Positions 51,401-61,814 of a stretch of DNA of 64,000 nucleotides are shown piece after piece. How positions within the stretch are numbered: the stretch's first letter is position 1; every line of letters starts with the position of its first letter. Origin of the DNA: Plazaster borealis (Eukaryota; Echinodermata; Asteroidea; Forcipulatida; Labidiasteridae); contig CM037476.1 of assembly GCA_021014325.1 (NCBI GenBank), forward strand, positions 16,528,827 through 16,592,826. The letters are read 5' to 3'. The position numbers and the translations under genes were made by a program. The notes under the pieces are model-generated. The model saw only the letters and a program-made list of their open reading frames with translations. It had not been told where the DNA came from and ran no database searches.

Positions 51401-54400
51401 TGTAATTTTTTGAATAATTTAGAAACACCGAGTGCACTCGGTGTTGAGTGAGTGGTGTGTAGTATTGTGGTTTTATGTATTTTTTTATATTTCTATACAT
51501 ACTTTTCACACCAGGAAAAGGAATTTCACGTACTTTTTAACATGACTAATAAAATATTGAATTGATTTGAATTGATAGTTATAGACCTAACACCGTGCTA
51601 AGCATTATTGGTTTACACGCTGGGTGGTCTTGTTGGTAAGATAATCTGCTCTAGAATGCGAGGGTTGTGGGTTCGAATCCCAACCAGTAGTATGCCTGTG
51701 GATTTCTTTCAACATAACTTGGGGGAGGGGTGGAAGCACAGTGTATACAGTGCTTATCACACATCAGTGTAGGGTAAAACCAAAAATAATATTCTTTATC
51801 CCGAAGCAAGTTATTACATCTATTAAAATGTTTGCGTTACCTGCTGCTAATAAAAGGAGCTGACCAAGCGTCACCAGGCACACTCAGTGGTCTAGTGTTA
51901 CTCTACGAGTATTATGCCTGTGATTTCTTTCTGCAGGACTACACATAAAACTAACAATAGAATTGTTGGTTTAGCCATGTTGTACCGAATCCGTCAAATT
52001 CTGGGTTAAATATAACCAAAAACGAATCAGCTAACTGTGACGTCCATTAAAGTATGCATTATAAGGTGTTAATTTTCTTCAAATGTTATATTTTTCTTCC
52101 CCTCTTTTCTTCTGTTTACAGAAATGATTCAGCTGGACAACGTGATGATATATTTCCTTGGTCTTGGGTCTGCCAGGGAGATGCATAAGAAGAGTAAATA
52201 CAAGGAGTTATTCAACATCGTGTACTTCTCAAACAGGTCAGACAGGATTTTAAATGAATACAGATTGAGTGGAGATGTACATGTGTAGAGCTCCTTTTTG
52301 TCTTTGGATTTGGATGAAGGATATTTCAATTCCCAAATAATCCCCCACTTAACTCTTTCAGTGCCCAGCTTTTTGAGGTTTTGCGAAATTCTGTTTATAA
52401 AAAAGATAATAATAAGTCTTTCTCTCCAAACAAAATGTATTTTGCTGATTTGTGTTGCCTTGGTACATCCCAAAGTCATAATAATATTGATAGCGCATTG
52501 TGTCAAATATCCAGCGAGACATTATAGGATGTACAGCATGTTACTATTAGTTATCACACAAGCACGAGTGGACTACGGGTAATTATAGTTTCTGCGTCCC
52601 CGGATAAGGGACGCAGACGCGCTATATTTTTTCATATTCCGTGATCGCGCATGTGATAATGAATTTGTCTTTAAGTAAACTTGACGCACAGCTTAACGCA
52701 ATACGCGATGTTGGAACAGCTGTACGTTTTGCTTGTAGCTTAAAATTCAGAGTTGGAACAGCACAATACGCAGGGTGTGAAATGGGCCGAGCAATATAGG
52801 TTTATTTCACACCTCTTGTTGCTCTGGGTCAACCGATCAGAATCGAGGATTCAAGTTGGCTTAAAGATAAAATTACCTAGAGGGCTTCTTGTAAACAATT
52901 AATTTATGTGTGCCTTTTGTGTTTGATTCACAGCATGGTACATCACCTGACGGCTGACCTGCGTGCAGTGTTTGCTGACCAGTCCACCGTCATTACTGAA
53001 ACTGCTCGCTTCATGTTGGAGCTAAGGAAAGAGCAGTGTCAGGACTACATTACCAATGTCATAGGAATGGCAACAGCTCTGGGCTGTCAGGTATGTACCC
53101 CGGGGATCCAGGTATGAGTCTGTCAGCCTTGTATCTTGGTGTCTTTTTGTATATCCTTATTTTAAACTTGGATGGCCTTCTCTTTCATTCATTTATGTGT
53201 GTACATTGTTTATTCGGGCATTCAGATTTGACTTGTGGTTTCTTTCCCTGCCTTGCACCTCCGTGGACCCAGGTTCAAATTCCACTTGAGAACCAGGGTG
53301 GGTTTTTAGCTACCAAATCTAGGCATCATATTTTCTGAAACAGACTCGACGAGAACTATCACAAGAAAAGATTTGCCTTCCGTGGTTTACAATGATAATG
53401 AGTGGGGGGCGGGGGTTGGCTATCAACCTTTTCTTTGCATCAGCTCTGTAGTGACCAGTTTGTCAAAATACAAAATATAGGACTACGATTTAGATGAATG
53501 TGGTTATCAAAATTTACTGTCTTCCCAGGATTTTGTTTTTCCAATCACTTGAATGTATTTTCTCTTTCAATTCCTTCTCCAAAACCTTGTAAGAATCTGA
53601 CTGTGTAATATTTGATGTTATTGATTTGAACTGTTGTGCTTATTTGTGATTGTAAGATGTCTGCATTTTTTTCATATTGTATTGCATGGTGTTTGTGCAG
53701 AGTAAATTCCAAGGAGTGTTAAATGTAACAAATGTTACCCTTTTTTTAAAATTTACTTTGTTTTTACTTTGTTTATGTATATGTGTGAATTGAAACTTCG
53801 CTCTCTTTGTGAACAATTTGCTTTTCTAAATAATACTTTATTTTGTTTTGCATATTTGGTTATTTAGATAACCTGTTGTGTTTCAAGGTCGAAGCATGTT
53901 TTAACTTGTTTTAAGGTATTGACCCAATTCACTAGTTGTCATCATCACAATAATATTGTTACGCCATTGTGGTGGTCAGTGTCCCCCATGTGTTATACAG
54001 TGTAGTGCACATTTTAGGCGACGCAGATTTTGCATACTTACCATAATCGTTAATGTGCAATTGACTCCAAAAACAGCGAGCATGGCAGATAGTCGCCTCG
54101 TGTGACATTGGTGCAAGGAGTCAATATGACCCAAGTATTATAGCTGTTATAACACTAAAATTAAATACATACAACTAATGGATTCTTTGGTTGAGATTAG
54201 TTTTAAAATTACAATTTGACTCATTTTGTTGTAAAACCATCCACCCATGGTTATCGTTGCTCCTTGAAGGGTGTTTGTAACATTGGTAAGAGTAAAAATA
54301 TAAATGTTCACAGATTCACACATTACTTACGTGGTATAAAGATGGTTATGATGGAAATCTCCCTTTGAAATATTGTTGCTTTAAATGCTATAGTTAAAGA

Positions 54401-54742
54401 GAAATGAGTAAAACAATTAGTTTTGATCTCATGAGTCAAAAACTCAATGTTAGAAAACAGTGAAAACACTTAAGGTTTTTCCCCACTTTTTTTCTGGTGA
54501 TTGCAATGACCGATTGAGCTTAAACTGTCACAGGTTTGTTGTTTCATGTATATGTTGGGATACACCAAGTGAGGATACTGGTCTTTGACATTTTACCAAA
54601 AGTATAAACTGCCTTTAATACATTGCTTTGTTACTATCTTTTATTTTCACTGAGTTTTGTTTCCCTCTTTCAACAGGTCACGTCCAATAGTGATGCTTTG
54701 AAAGACTCATTCCTGCGCTTCAAGTATGTCAGGAAAACATGA
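42479..54742 (+). CDS. DNAAF3: DNAAF3, dynein axonemal assembly factor 3, ten exons, complete
   Basis: A cytoplasmic factor needed to preassemble dynein arms for motile cilia, 472 residues. Exons: 42479-42548, 44023-44138, 45163-45350, 46828-46974, 47793-48009, 49424-49546, 50237-50456, 52122-52236, 52934-53090, 54677-54742. All have GT-AG borders and joint phases. The start could be the ATG at 42479 or the adjacent one at 42482, whose ATGGCGG context is stronger. The N-terminal domain begins with VTWWGFSPALDLQDK; LNILIIGAGDCRHMLKTIA (33-51) is the family glycine loop, methyltransferase-like. SALKFKERDQLEAIFKFW, then WDTRLRQYLKDRYDSRAGAY and WDYNMKMIERGAGIIH mark the core. NKTLASG and RGYWGDIISSPYLTFGIE follow. 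Exon 7 holds an acidic, low-complexity insert (about 330-360). The C-terminal domain has YKELFNIVYFSNS, MVHHLTADLRAVFADQS and ETARFMLELRKEQCQDYI. Human DNAAF3 has the same block order. It is slightly shorter at the C-terminus than the human protein. Exon 5 ends in a recent duplication that copies its splice donor. Confidence 0.95.
42549..44022. other. DNAAF3 intron 1
   Basis: AT-rich intron holding the foldback element at 43370-43768 and otherwise no supported feature; the frame at 42593-42775 has no recognisable motif. Confidence 0.45.
43370..43768. mobile_element. Foldback element with ACGAGAAACT ends
   Basis: AACAAAAATTACAAGTTTCT, CGTCCGGAGGAGGC at the left is inverted as GGCGGGGACGAGAAACTCGT, TATTTTTGTTA at the right, enclosing about 330 bp. 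The interior has GGCCGCCATGCTAAATATGG. Non-coding. Confidence 0.65.
44187..44296 (-). repeat. tRNA-Asn-like SINE (S3), minus copy
   Basis: The complement reads GATAGATAGCTCATTTGGTA, GTTAATCCGGAGGTCGTAGG, TTAAGTTCCGCTCTAATCAA, TTTTTC. Box A, GTT anticodon region and box B are recognisable, but a 12-base duplication (AGTGCTGGCTAAGTGCTGGC) breaks the fold. Intronic in DNAAF3. Confidence 0.6.
44286..44372. repeat. 28 bp inverted repeat joining two tRNA-like units
   Basis: TGTTGGCGGTCTCCCTAGTT, TGTCGATAATG at 44286-44315 pairs with CATTGACAAAATAGGGAGAC, CGCCAACA at 44345-44372 over a 29-base loop. Confidence 0.8.
44379..44452 (+). repeat. tRNA-Asn-like SINE or pseudogene (S3), plus copy
   Basis: GACTAGATAGCTCAGTTGGT, AGAACGCCAGCACGTTAATC, TGCAGGTCGCAGGTTCAAGT, CCCGCTTTAGTCA. 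The acceptor stem pairs over seven positions with one G-T and the T arm is intact. The anticodon stem has two mismatches, position 33 is C and the D stem has a C-A pair, so a functional tRNA(GTT) is unlikely. Confidence 0.6.
44611..45015 (-). mobile_element. tRNA-derived SINE, family S1
   Basis: Near-identical in layout to 7166-7567: (AAT)n, TACGCAGTTCTTTTATAGCG, CACCATGTAATGGTTTGCAA, GATAAGTGCACTGGGTTCTT and the minus B box GGGATTTGAACCC. The extreme head (A box) is missing after AGCTTGAGTG. Lies in DNAAF3 intron 2, antisense. Confidence 0.8.
45351..46299. other. DNAAF3 intron 3, left part
   Basis: AT-rich intron with a short ATT triplet run near 45650. Open frames up to 100 codons here carry no recognisable motif. 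Confidence 0.45.
46300..46410 (+). mobile_element. LINE RT C-terminal fragment
   Basis: From about 46318 the frame reads SHPVIATTSYGSRSFQASTV, then KLCNGLPRTYT. The G-x-R-S-F...K-L-x-N-x-L-P pattern is the standard C-terminal signature of CR1/Jockey-type reverse transcriptases. Cut at 46410 by sequence starting GTTAAAGGCATTGTACACTG, a family A left-end fragment. In DNAAF3 intron 3. Confidence 0.65.
47140..47424 (-). mobile_element. tRNA-derived SINE, S1, rearranged
   Basis: The right part (47235-47424) has (AAT)n, TGGCTTCTTATATAGCACTC, GGACACAAGTGCCAAGACTG and a full minus head (GGGACTCAAACCC, CCGCTCTGCCACGACACG). The left part (47137-47233) is a piece of S1 body (AACACCGGGGTTAACCCC, GGGTTCTTTTACGTGCG). 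Two S1 insertions appear to be juxtaposed. DNAAF3 intron 4. Confidence 0.65.
47983..48278 (+). repeat. Tandem duplication of exon 5 end, splice donor and intron start
   Basis: CTGGCCTCCGGACTGATCAT, CAAAACAGTGAGG begins at 47983 and again at 48130, 147 bp apart. Both copies continue through GGCCATTATTTGCCACTCGA, GGTTGGGGGGCGGGGGATAC and AAGAATATTACAAGAAAACA. The first 27 bases are coding (LASGLIIKT) and the GTGAGG donor is duplicated with them. Confidence 0.9.
48279..49423. other. DNAAF3 intron 5, remainder
   Basis: AT-rich. At 48941-49020 a decayed S2-like tRNA head (GGTCATCTTGATGGCC, CTGCTCTAGAATG, TGGGTTCCATTCC) is visible, and GGGGCACC-type words follow near 49180. Confidence 0.45.
49664..49780 (+). 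repeat. Dispersed GTCGAAACGT repeat, plus copy
   Basis: GAGAAAGACTCTGCTAGGGT, CGAAATGTCAGACCGCTAAC, TTTGCATTTATGCCATGTGT, CCTTTTGGTTGGTAAGCAGT. Same unit as 34039-34155; DNAAF3 intron 6. Confidence 0.65.
50457..51611. other. DNAAF3 intron 7, left part
   Basis: Contains GAACGACTGGACATGCT/GTCGTTCGGAACGACTC inverted words (50765-50830). At 51310-51575 there is an AT-rich block ending TAATAAAATATTGAATTGAT, TTGAATTGA, which resembles the tail of a non-LTR element like that at 1203. No ORF. Confidence 0.4.
51612..51810 (+). mobile_element. tRNA-derived SINE, family S2
   Basis: GGGTGGTCTTGTTGGTAAGA (A-box region), TCTGCTCTAGAATGCGAGGG, GTGGGTTCGAATCCCAACC (B box at about 51669), then GTATACAGTGCTTATCACAC, ATCAGTGTAGGGTAAAAC, ATTCTTTATCCCGAAGCAA. 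Shares the body with 33172-33350. DNAAF3 intron 7. Confidence 0.75.
53091..54676. other. DNAAF3 intron 9
   Basis: AT-rich, no supported gene. Its right part contains the palindrome-less TTAA MITE described at 54265-54619. Confidence 0.5.
54265..54619. mobile_element. TTAA-type MITE, palindrome-less A subfamily, inverted
   Basis: GGGTGTTTGTAACATTGGTA at the left, then TTTAAATGCTATAGTTAAAG, AAATGAGTAAAACAATTAGT, GACCGATTGAGCTTAAACTG, CACCAAGTGAGGATACTGGT and AGTATAAACTGCCTTTAA. The right end is intact and the left is eroded. It ends about 60 bp before the acceptor of DNAAF3 exon 10. Confidence 0.7.
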
Positions 54743-54984
54743 CAAGACAAAAGCGAGAAGTCGGAGTTTGACAAGCAGAGGCAAAACACACTGACTCAAT
54801 GAAGGGAAATCAGGTTGAGCTGGTGACACTCCACCTGCTAATGGACCCTGGTTCACATCCAGACGAGGATTGCCAACAAAATTGGAGACACCATGTGACT
54901 GAAAAAGAATGAAAAATACTTCCGAATTGTTTGCGGTACCTGCTGCTAATTGTAGGATTTGAGCTGGCCTCTCATCACCGGGCA

Positions 54985-55045
54985 CACTCAATGATCTGAT
55001 CTAGAATGCGGGGGTCGTTGGTTCGAATCCCACTAGAGTAGTAAA
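54985..55045 (+). mobile_element. SINE S2 head fragment
   Basis: GATCTGATCTAGAATGCGGG, GGTCGTTGGTTCGAATCCCA, CTAGAGTAGTA resembles the head at 51612-51690 without the body. Lies about 240 bp after the DNAAF3 stop, so possibly in its 3' UTR. Confidence 0.55.
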
Positions 55046-55715
55046 CTATGTTTTTCATGATGTAGGCATATTTCTTGAAAATTAATATTCTCAAATTATT
55101 ATTTTGTTTTCATGTAATGGAACCTGGTTTATATAACTTCAACACAATTTGTGGGTTTGTCTGCTTCAGCGTTTAGTCATTTTCAAACAAATTCAATAGA
55201 AACCTTTTGTTATTTTGAAAACCGCCATCTTGAAAACAATCCTAACAATAACTTGGTTATGGTTTGGTCAGGACAGCAACGTCACCAAAGTACAGCCAAA
55301 CTTGCAAATGTATAACTAGAAATATACCTACATCATGAAAAGCACAGGTATACAACTGAAGCTTAACAATTTTTCTGGTCATGCGGTCGCTAAAACCCAC
55401 CACGGATTCGAAGAAAAACTAGGTGGTCAGCCATCAGTTTAGTCATACAATATGATGAACCATTGTCCTTATGCAGCCATCGTTTTTGGTATTCTTCCAT
55501 TCAATTCTATGCAACCAAACAGAGGCTGCAGGGGGAAATAGTCTGGTACCTTCTTTTATGAAGTTAGATTTGGATCTGTTATCAAAGTGTGTAGACAGGG
55601 AATGTTCTAACAGTGCTTTGCAGGGATGAGAAATGTCGGACTTTTATCTGAATTCATACTTTTTAAAGTCTGCCTGGTAAACCATTTTTTTTTTTTTTTC
55701 TCAAAAACCCCAAGT
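55046..55715. other. No feature recognised
   Basis: AT-rich flank of DNAAF3. No convincing poly(A) signal can be assigned. Confidence 0.4.
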
Positions 55716-55810
55716 CCTGCTCTTTGATCTACTTCTCTAGTGCTGAGGATACTGTTTCCAAAAGCTCCTTGGAATCTATAACTCCAAGGGTTATCAGAAG
55801 GTGGAAAAGC
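55716..55810 (-). repeat. Dispersed repeat, inverted relative of 37270-37345
   Basis: CTGCTCTTTGATCTACTTCT, CTAGTGCTGAGGATACTGTT, TCCAAAAGCTCCTTGGAATC, TATAACTCCAAGGGTTATCA is the complement of the right part of 36925-37345. A third copy is at about 28550-28640. Confidence 0.6.
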
Positions 55811-55947
55811 CATCATTTAAATGTACCTCCTAAGATCTGGATCCCAGTTTCAGACTTTTTCTGTCAGCAGTGACTCTCACTCCTGGCTTTTAATTTTGAA
55901 ATGGTTGATCTGAACTTTTACATCAAGATATATTGTCACAGTCACAC

Positions 55948-56320
55948 TTAAGGGTCTGTGTACGTTTGGTACTGACTCTGAAAATTAATGGCAATAAAAA
56001 CTTACTTGGTAAAAAGTACACATGCATTTTGAGAAATTGTTCACTTCGAAGTACTGCGGTTATGGAAAAAGATATCACTTTTTATCCCCAACAATTTGAA
56101 TCTGAGAAAGTAACGTTTCTCAGATTGTGTATTCCAATTGCAGATAATTCTTCTTACCAGGACATAACCGCTCCAGATTTACGTTAATATCTCGAAAACG
56201 CTACCACCTTCTGAAATGAATTTTTCTCAGGTTAGTCTTATGGTATACATCTACAACTATGTATAGGATTGAAACAAACAGTGGGTTCCAATTTTGTTAT
56301 ACCAAACAGTATCCCTTTAA
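55948..56320. mobile_element. TTAA-type MITE, family B, sharing its right TTAA with the next element
   Basis: Left end TTAAGGGTCTGTGTACG; right end AAACAGTATCCCTTTAA. It carries AGTACTGCGGTTATGGAAAA, AGTAACGTTTCTCAGATTGT and AACGCTACCACCTTCTGAAA. The terminal TTAA at 56317-56320 is also the first TTAA of the following family A element. Confidence 0.85.
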
Positions 56321-56689
56321 AGGCATCGTACACGTTTGGTAATTGTCAAAGACCAGTGTTCTCATTCTGTGCATCCCAAATATGCATACAATAACAAGCC
56401 TGTGAAAATTTGGGCTCAATTGGTCATCGAAGTTGCAAGAAAATTATGAAAGAAAAAACACCCTTGTTGTACAAATTTGTGTGCTTTGATGGAGGAATAA
56501 AAACTTCTTGCTAGAAGTTTTTATTGTTTTAGTGAGAAATTACCTCTTTCTCAAAAACTACGTTACTTCAGAGGGAGTCGTTTCTCACAATTTTTTATAC
56601 TATCAACAGCTCTCTGTTGCTCGTTACCAAGTCAGTTTTTATGCTAATATATATTTTGAGTAATTACCAAACGTGTACGATACCTTTAA
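56317..56689. mobile_element. TTAA-type MITE, family A, complete copy
   Basis: TTAAAGGCATCGTACACG and CGTGTACGATACCTTTAA ends; palindrome AACTTCTTGCTAGAAGTTT. Opposite orientation to the copy at 6460. Confidence 0.85.
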
Positions 56690-59359
56690 CACTCTATATC
56701 AAAGAACGACAACATTTCTTACACATTGTTATAAACTTTTATTTGCACTTCAGTACTGCTCAGTCAGCATCTTTTCCAAACTCGGAACATGGAACCTAAC
56801 ATCCCACCTGAGGTATAAGTCTAAATTAATTATTCTGCATTTTTAGTTATTTATAAACAAAGATAAAAGCAAATAAGATAAATGATCACTTTTACAATTC
56901 TACTATTATGAATGTACATAATGAAATATTAAACTGCAATTCGTCCAGTACAATTTCTTTAACATTTTGTACAAATTTTTCTGTACATACTGTGTTATAT
57001 ATGTTTATAAATAAAGAGATTGTTTTTGTTTTTCTTATAAAATATAAATTTAAATATATGAGTACTGTTTAGTTTGCGTTTTATTCATCGTCATACTTTG
57101 CATGCGAAGATTTTGCCGCCACGAAAGCCGCATACATGTACTTGTATCCTTGTTGTATTTCACAGTTTGGCACTTATTCAGTGTACACATTAATGTTGAG
57201 TACACACACTCGCAGACGACACACTACAAGTAACATACATTGCTAGCCTTTGTGGTAGTGGGAGAGCATTGTGCTCTATGCTTGGCTATACAGCAACCCG
57301 GGAATATACTGGTTACCAACGAAAAACCGAAACAAATTTGGGGACTCCGGAAAGCTGGACATTCACGTTCCTCTTGCGGCAAGCTCAGAGGGGAAACCAG
57401 GATTTATTTAAGAGAGTAAATTAATGTCCTTCCTCCAGTTCAACTGACAGTCTTCAAATGCCTGTTACATGTACTTAACTTCACATGGAAATGTTGCCGT
57501 AGATCATTGACACTGAGATTTCAAATTGAAGCGATATTTTTATTGTATTTATTTATTTATTATTATTATTTTTTTTTTATTCCATAATTAACAATCCTGT
57601 AGGCTACTTTGTCTTCGAGTAGGAAATTATTTCGCCACAAATTTCTTTGCTCGGCAATGAATTCACGAGGCACCAGACACATAGGCCTACTAAAATGTAA
57701 ACTATGGAATTTAGGCTGGTAACCCGTTTATACTGAGCAAGAGTTTCATGTGCTCGGCTGTGGCTGTGTTCACGGGCTGCGGCTGTGGCTACGGCTGAGG
57801 CTACGGCTGGATCGCGGCCGTAGCCACAGCTACCAATTCCTTAGTAAATAATGTGTGTACTTTATTGGACCAACATTTTAGGACATCTACCCCCATCCAT
57901 TCCCTATTTAACACATCCTCGTTTTTGCAAGTGATTTAAACAAACACTTTGTAGCCATTTTTGCGTTAACACCACGTGATTCATATCCCTTTTAAAAGTT
58001 TGGTTCTGATAACATTTCGAACTATATGAATTGTCGTTACTGCCTATTGCTTTATCATGTATATAGGCAAAGGACAGGCTCGACCGAATCCCAAATACTT
58101 CCCAGGTCTTGATAATGTCGCGGTAAATCTTACCTAATTCTTCGCGAATGAACTTAAATCTGGAAATGGTTTTGTACGATAGACAATATATTGCAGCGTA
58201 TGATAGGCCTATGAAGCAGTATTAATCATGAATTAACTACACAGCACACAGATAGTTGCGCAGTTCTATCATACACAGCCGGCAGCAGTTGATTGATTGG
58301 TCAATTTACTGGCAAAGTGTTGTTGAAAGTTTTGCAAGATTGCCATAGCCCCCTGTCTTAGCCTGGAAGTGTGACGTCAGATGTTCAGGCTGAAGCATCG
58401 TGCGACAGTAATACTTCGCTTACATATTTTATTTTCAAACGTTACAGTAGGTCATTATGTTCCTATAATAATTAAATACATCAAACATAGTCTTAATCAC
58501 AACAAATACATAACGAAGAATTACATTTGGTCATTCGAATTGTATAAATAGGCATAAAGACGTGTTTTGGGAATAAATGATTATAAAACAAAACTTTCAA
58601 AAGGATTTGAAGCAAAATTTTACTGAACAATAATCTGTAAAAACTTCAAACATGCTCCTTTCAGGAAATGTTTTTAGTTAGCAGCAGAAACATTCTTGTA
58701 TCCGTTTCAAAACCAAGTTGAGTTTGTGTACCGCACAACAACAACAACAATAAATAATTATAGTGTCCACAAAGAGTGGAACTTCGACAGTGTGCGAAAG
58801 ACAAACAAAGCTAAAATGAATTACAAATTGCACTGTGAATTTTACACAACAAAATATGATTGCACGTTGGAATGGTAATATTGACAAACACGTAAATTAA
58901 AATTGAAATAATTATATGCACATGGTGTAAGTAAATTTGGAAAATAGTGTTACAAAATTTTGCAATTCTTCATCCGCGTTGTACATATTTACAAAACTGT
59001 TTTTATTTGTTTGCATAATTAATTATCAAAACAAGTGAAATCATATTTATAATTCGTTTTGTATAAGCATTTAAAAACATTCATGCATAATATTAACAGT
59101 AATTAACAACTGCCAAATAAACTGTCATAGTTTCAAACATACAAAACTGATTGAGTACTAAATTATGACAATTTCCAACGATAACATCTCATTTTACATG
59201 TAATAATCACTTTTTCAAAGTTTAAAAAGATCATAATGAACATAAGGCTTATTCTATTCATTGTTTCTTGATCTTTTTCATGCAATGTTCTATACAGAAA
59301 GCAAGCCCGGTACAAGCTGGATAAATCCCGAAACTCAAGGTCCATGCCAAACGTTGCAA
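56690..59359. other. Gene-free stretch, nothing specific
   Basis: AT-rich. A short array of GGCTGTGGCTACGGCTGAGG-type hexamers lies at 57762-57832, next to its own inverse (CGTAGCCACAGC). An AATAAA at about 57010 has no gene assigned. Confidence 0.4.
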
Positions 59360-59700
59360 TGTACAGGTATAACCAGTTCCAGGCAGTCTCAAAGAAGAAA
59401 AAACATTCACATTTTCATTTCCACATTGTCTCGTGGACAGTAAGATAGTATTATAAAAATGCCTGCATGCTGCACTACTAAAAATTGTTAGAAAACATCT
59501 TATTTTAGAAGAAAAAAATTCTTGTGTCACTCCCAAAAATCTTACTAGAAAATCTTTCTAGGGAGTGGCACAACAAGAACAATTTTCTTGAAATAAGATT
59601 TGTTTCTAATTTCAAGAAGAATACAATTTTTTAGCAGTGTGTACTACCGTTGTGTTCCTTGTACATGCGGTGCAGTTGGTTGCCTGAAGTTGCCGGAGAA
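59360..59700. repeat. Dispersed repeat (pair of 4405-4670), split by a MITE
   Basis: The left part (59367-59455: ACCAGTTCCAGGCAGTCTCA, AAGAAGAAAAAACATTCAC, TCGTGGACAGTAAGATAGT) and right part (59641-59695: CCGTTGTGTTCCTTGTACAT, GCGGTGCAGTTGGTTGCCTG) are continuous at 4530-4660 and separated here by the element at 59473-59639. Confidence 0.65.
59473..59639. mobile_element. CACT-ended MITE, 167 bp
   Basis: CACTACTAAAAATTGTTAGA at the left and ACAATTTTTTAGCAGTG at the right, with inner ATCTTATTTTAGAAGAAAAA facing TTGAAATAAGATTTG and a GGGAGTGGCAC/GTGTCACTCCC stem. Confidence 0.7.
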
Positions 59701-60172
59701 ATTGCCTTGTGTGACAAGGCAATGACTATGCCCGTAGGGTCCTTGCTGATAATACAAAATTGATCATTGATCAAGAAAAACAAAATTCGTCGTCTTGGAG
59801 GAAACAAAGTCCAACGTCAATTTGTTATTTCCGCTTGCAAATTGGCAGATAGCAGTGATCCTTACATTGGCTATTATGATGAGCATGTGGACGTTGTCTT
59901 TATACTGTGTATTTGCTATGCCGTACCCAGCACCAGATCTTTACAAAGTTTGTAAAATGATATCCCAACATGATTAGTAATTATAATTTAATATCTTTTA
60001 TTGTATTGATCGTTATTGTTCAGAATCAAATCTCGTAATGCGCCGGTTTGTGGGAAGGGTTTTTGTTCCCCTCACTCGTATGTCTCGGGTCTGGACCGCA
60101 GTAACAACCCTGTCCTCATCATCCTTATAACTCCATCAAAATCATCATCATCGTCATCAGCACACTGCAAAA

Positions 60173-60331
60173 CCTGGGGGTGTTAAAATTGACACCATGG
60201 GTGTTGTCACATATCCGTCAAGAGAAAATCAAAATTAACACCATAGGGTGTTAAAATAACACCTTTTTTTTTGGGGGGGGGGGGTGTATCTATATGTGAC
60301 AACACCCATGGTGTAAATTTGAACACCCGTT
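60173..60331. mobile_element. MITE with CACTGCAAAA end, right end lost
   Basis: CACTGCAAAACCTGGGGGTG, TTAAAATTGACACCATGG and, inverted, GACAACACCCATGGTGTAAA, TTTGAACACCC. A 12 G run replaces part of the middle. The closing TGCAGTG is absent. Relative of 10151-10380. Confidence 0.65.
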
Positions 60332-61404
60332 ACCCACCACGCCCACTAACACCACCACCAACAACAACAAAATCACCGACGTCCATTAACTTCATCAATC
60401 ACGACCTCATCAGATCTATATCATCATCATTATCATACCATCGTAATCAGAATCATCGTCATCATCAAAGTCACCTTCAGTATCATCTCTTAGTCTATCT
60501 TCATAATCTTCACTACCCTTCAATTCCGGAAAACAAGGGTCTCTTTTTGTAATAGAAAATAGGCCCACATTGTTCCTCATTCTTTACTCTTTTTTTATGA
60601 GCACATGACATCTAAAGCCGAGGAAACTTCATCGGATCGATGATCATGTTTTGAGGGTTTTATTTTATTTATTTATTTGTTGTTGGGTGTGTAATTTGTT
60701 TTATACTGGTGCTATTGTTTGAAACCAAATACCTGCTTGTGTAAGAAGGTGTATTTTTAGAAGTTTTTTTTTCTACCACCATTCCCCCATCTTTCTTTGT
60801 TTTGTGAGCTCCAAGTTTTGACAGAGTTTTGGTCGTTTCTCGGTTTTGATCGTTTTTGGCCACAACGCTTCCTAATAATAACACACATCACAGTGGAACG
60901 AACAACTCTCAAACCTAAAGCGATCGCATCTCGTTCATCAATAGACCCTTCCCACAATAATGTAAATTGCACATCACGCGTGCGCACTAACATTACCGGT
61001 TGTTAACCCTTTTTTGCCGATGGTGGCGTGACGCATACGCATTTGTGCGCGCGTCTGCCTATACTGCACAACTCTATGGCCTTATTGCCAACCAATAATG
61101 CCTTTTAAGCATGCGTGAATGTAATTAGAATAATCATGGGAAGGGCAAATTGCATTTTTCAACTGTACTGCACTCATGACGAGCCGCACTGTCCCCCGAT
61201 TCATAATTGCCTTCTATGTAGCTGTATGCCAACGTTATTTCTGTCCAAATTTTCAAAGGTCTCATCCCCTTTTCCTCTTAAAAAATATTCCGTGTACCAC
61301 GCACAGCGCACTTTTTCATTTTTTCATTTATTAATTCTGGTTGTGAAACCAAGGACTCTCAGACACAATGGAGAGAAGACAACGAAGGGATTTTCAGTTT
61401 TAGA
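60332..61404. other. No feature recognised
   Basis: Contains an ATC/TCA triplet-rich stretch (60360-60500) and otherwise ordinary AT-rich sequence. No supported exon. Confidence 0.4.
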
Positions 61405-61575
61405 TGTGGGGTTTTAGATGTGGGAGGAAAACCCCAGAGAAATACTCCAGGAAAAACCCACGCAGTCAGGTAGGGACTGGGGAACTGAAAACCCAATCCA
61501 CATAGTGCCCCCGATGGGATTCGAACCGGGGTCCTAGAGTTGGAAGGCGAGGAAAGATACCACTACGCCAACCCA
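61405..61575 (-). mobile_element. tRNA-derived SINE, family S4
   Basis: GATGTGGGAGGAAAACCCCA, CTCCAGGAAAAACCCACGCA, GTCAGGTAGGGACTGG, GGGATTCGAACCGGGGTCCT (minus B box) and CACTACGCCAAC (minus A box). The tRNA-like head is at the right. A second copy is at 39058-39200. Confidence 0.7.
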
Positions 61576-61814
61576 ACCACCCATCCTTTCCGCCATTTTA
61601 GGAGTAAAAATTTGCACAAATGAATTGTCTTCCAAAAATGGTGGAAATAGACGCACATTGTAAGGAGGTGCGTTCCGCGTTGTGCAAAGGGGTCAAGTCC
61701 CATCCTTTATCACGCACAGTGTATACGTAAATTGTCACCACTCAATTGGTACAAGCTATAGCCTAAGCTAAACTATTTTGTTTTGAGTATTCAGATAATG
61801 TAGGGGCCTACTCG

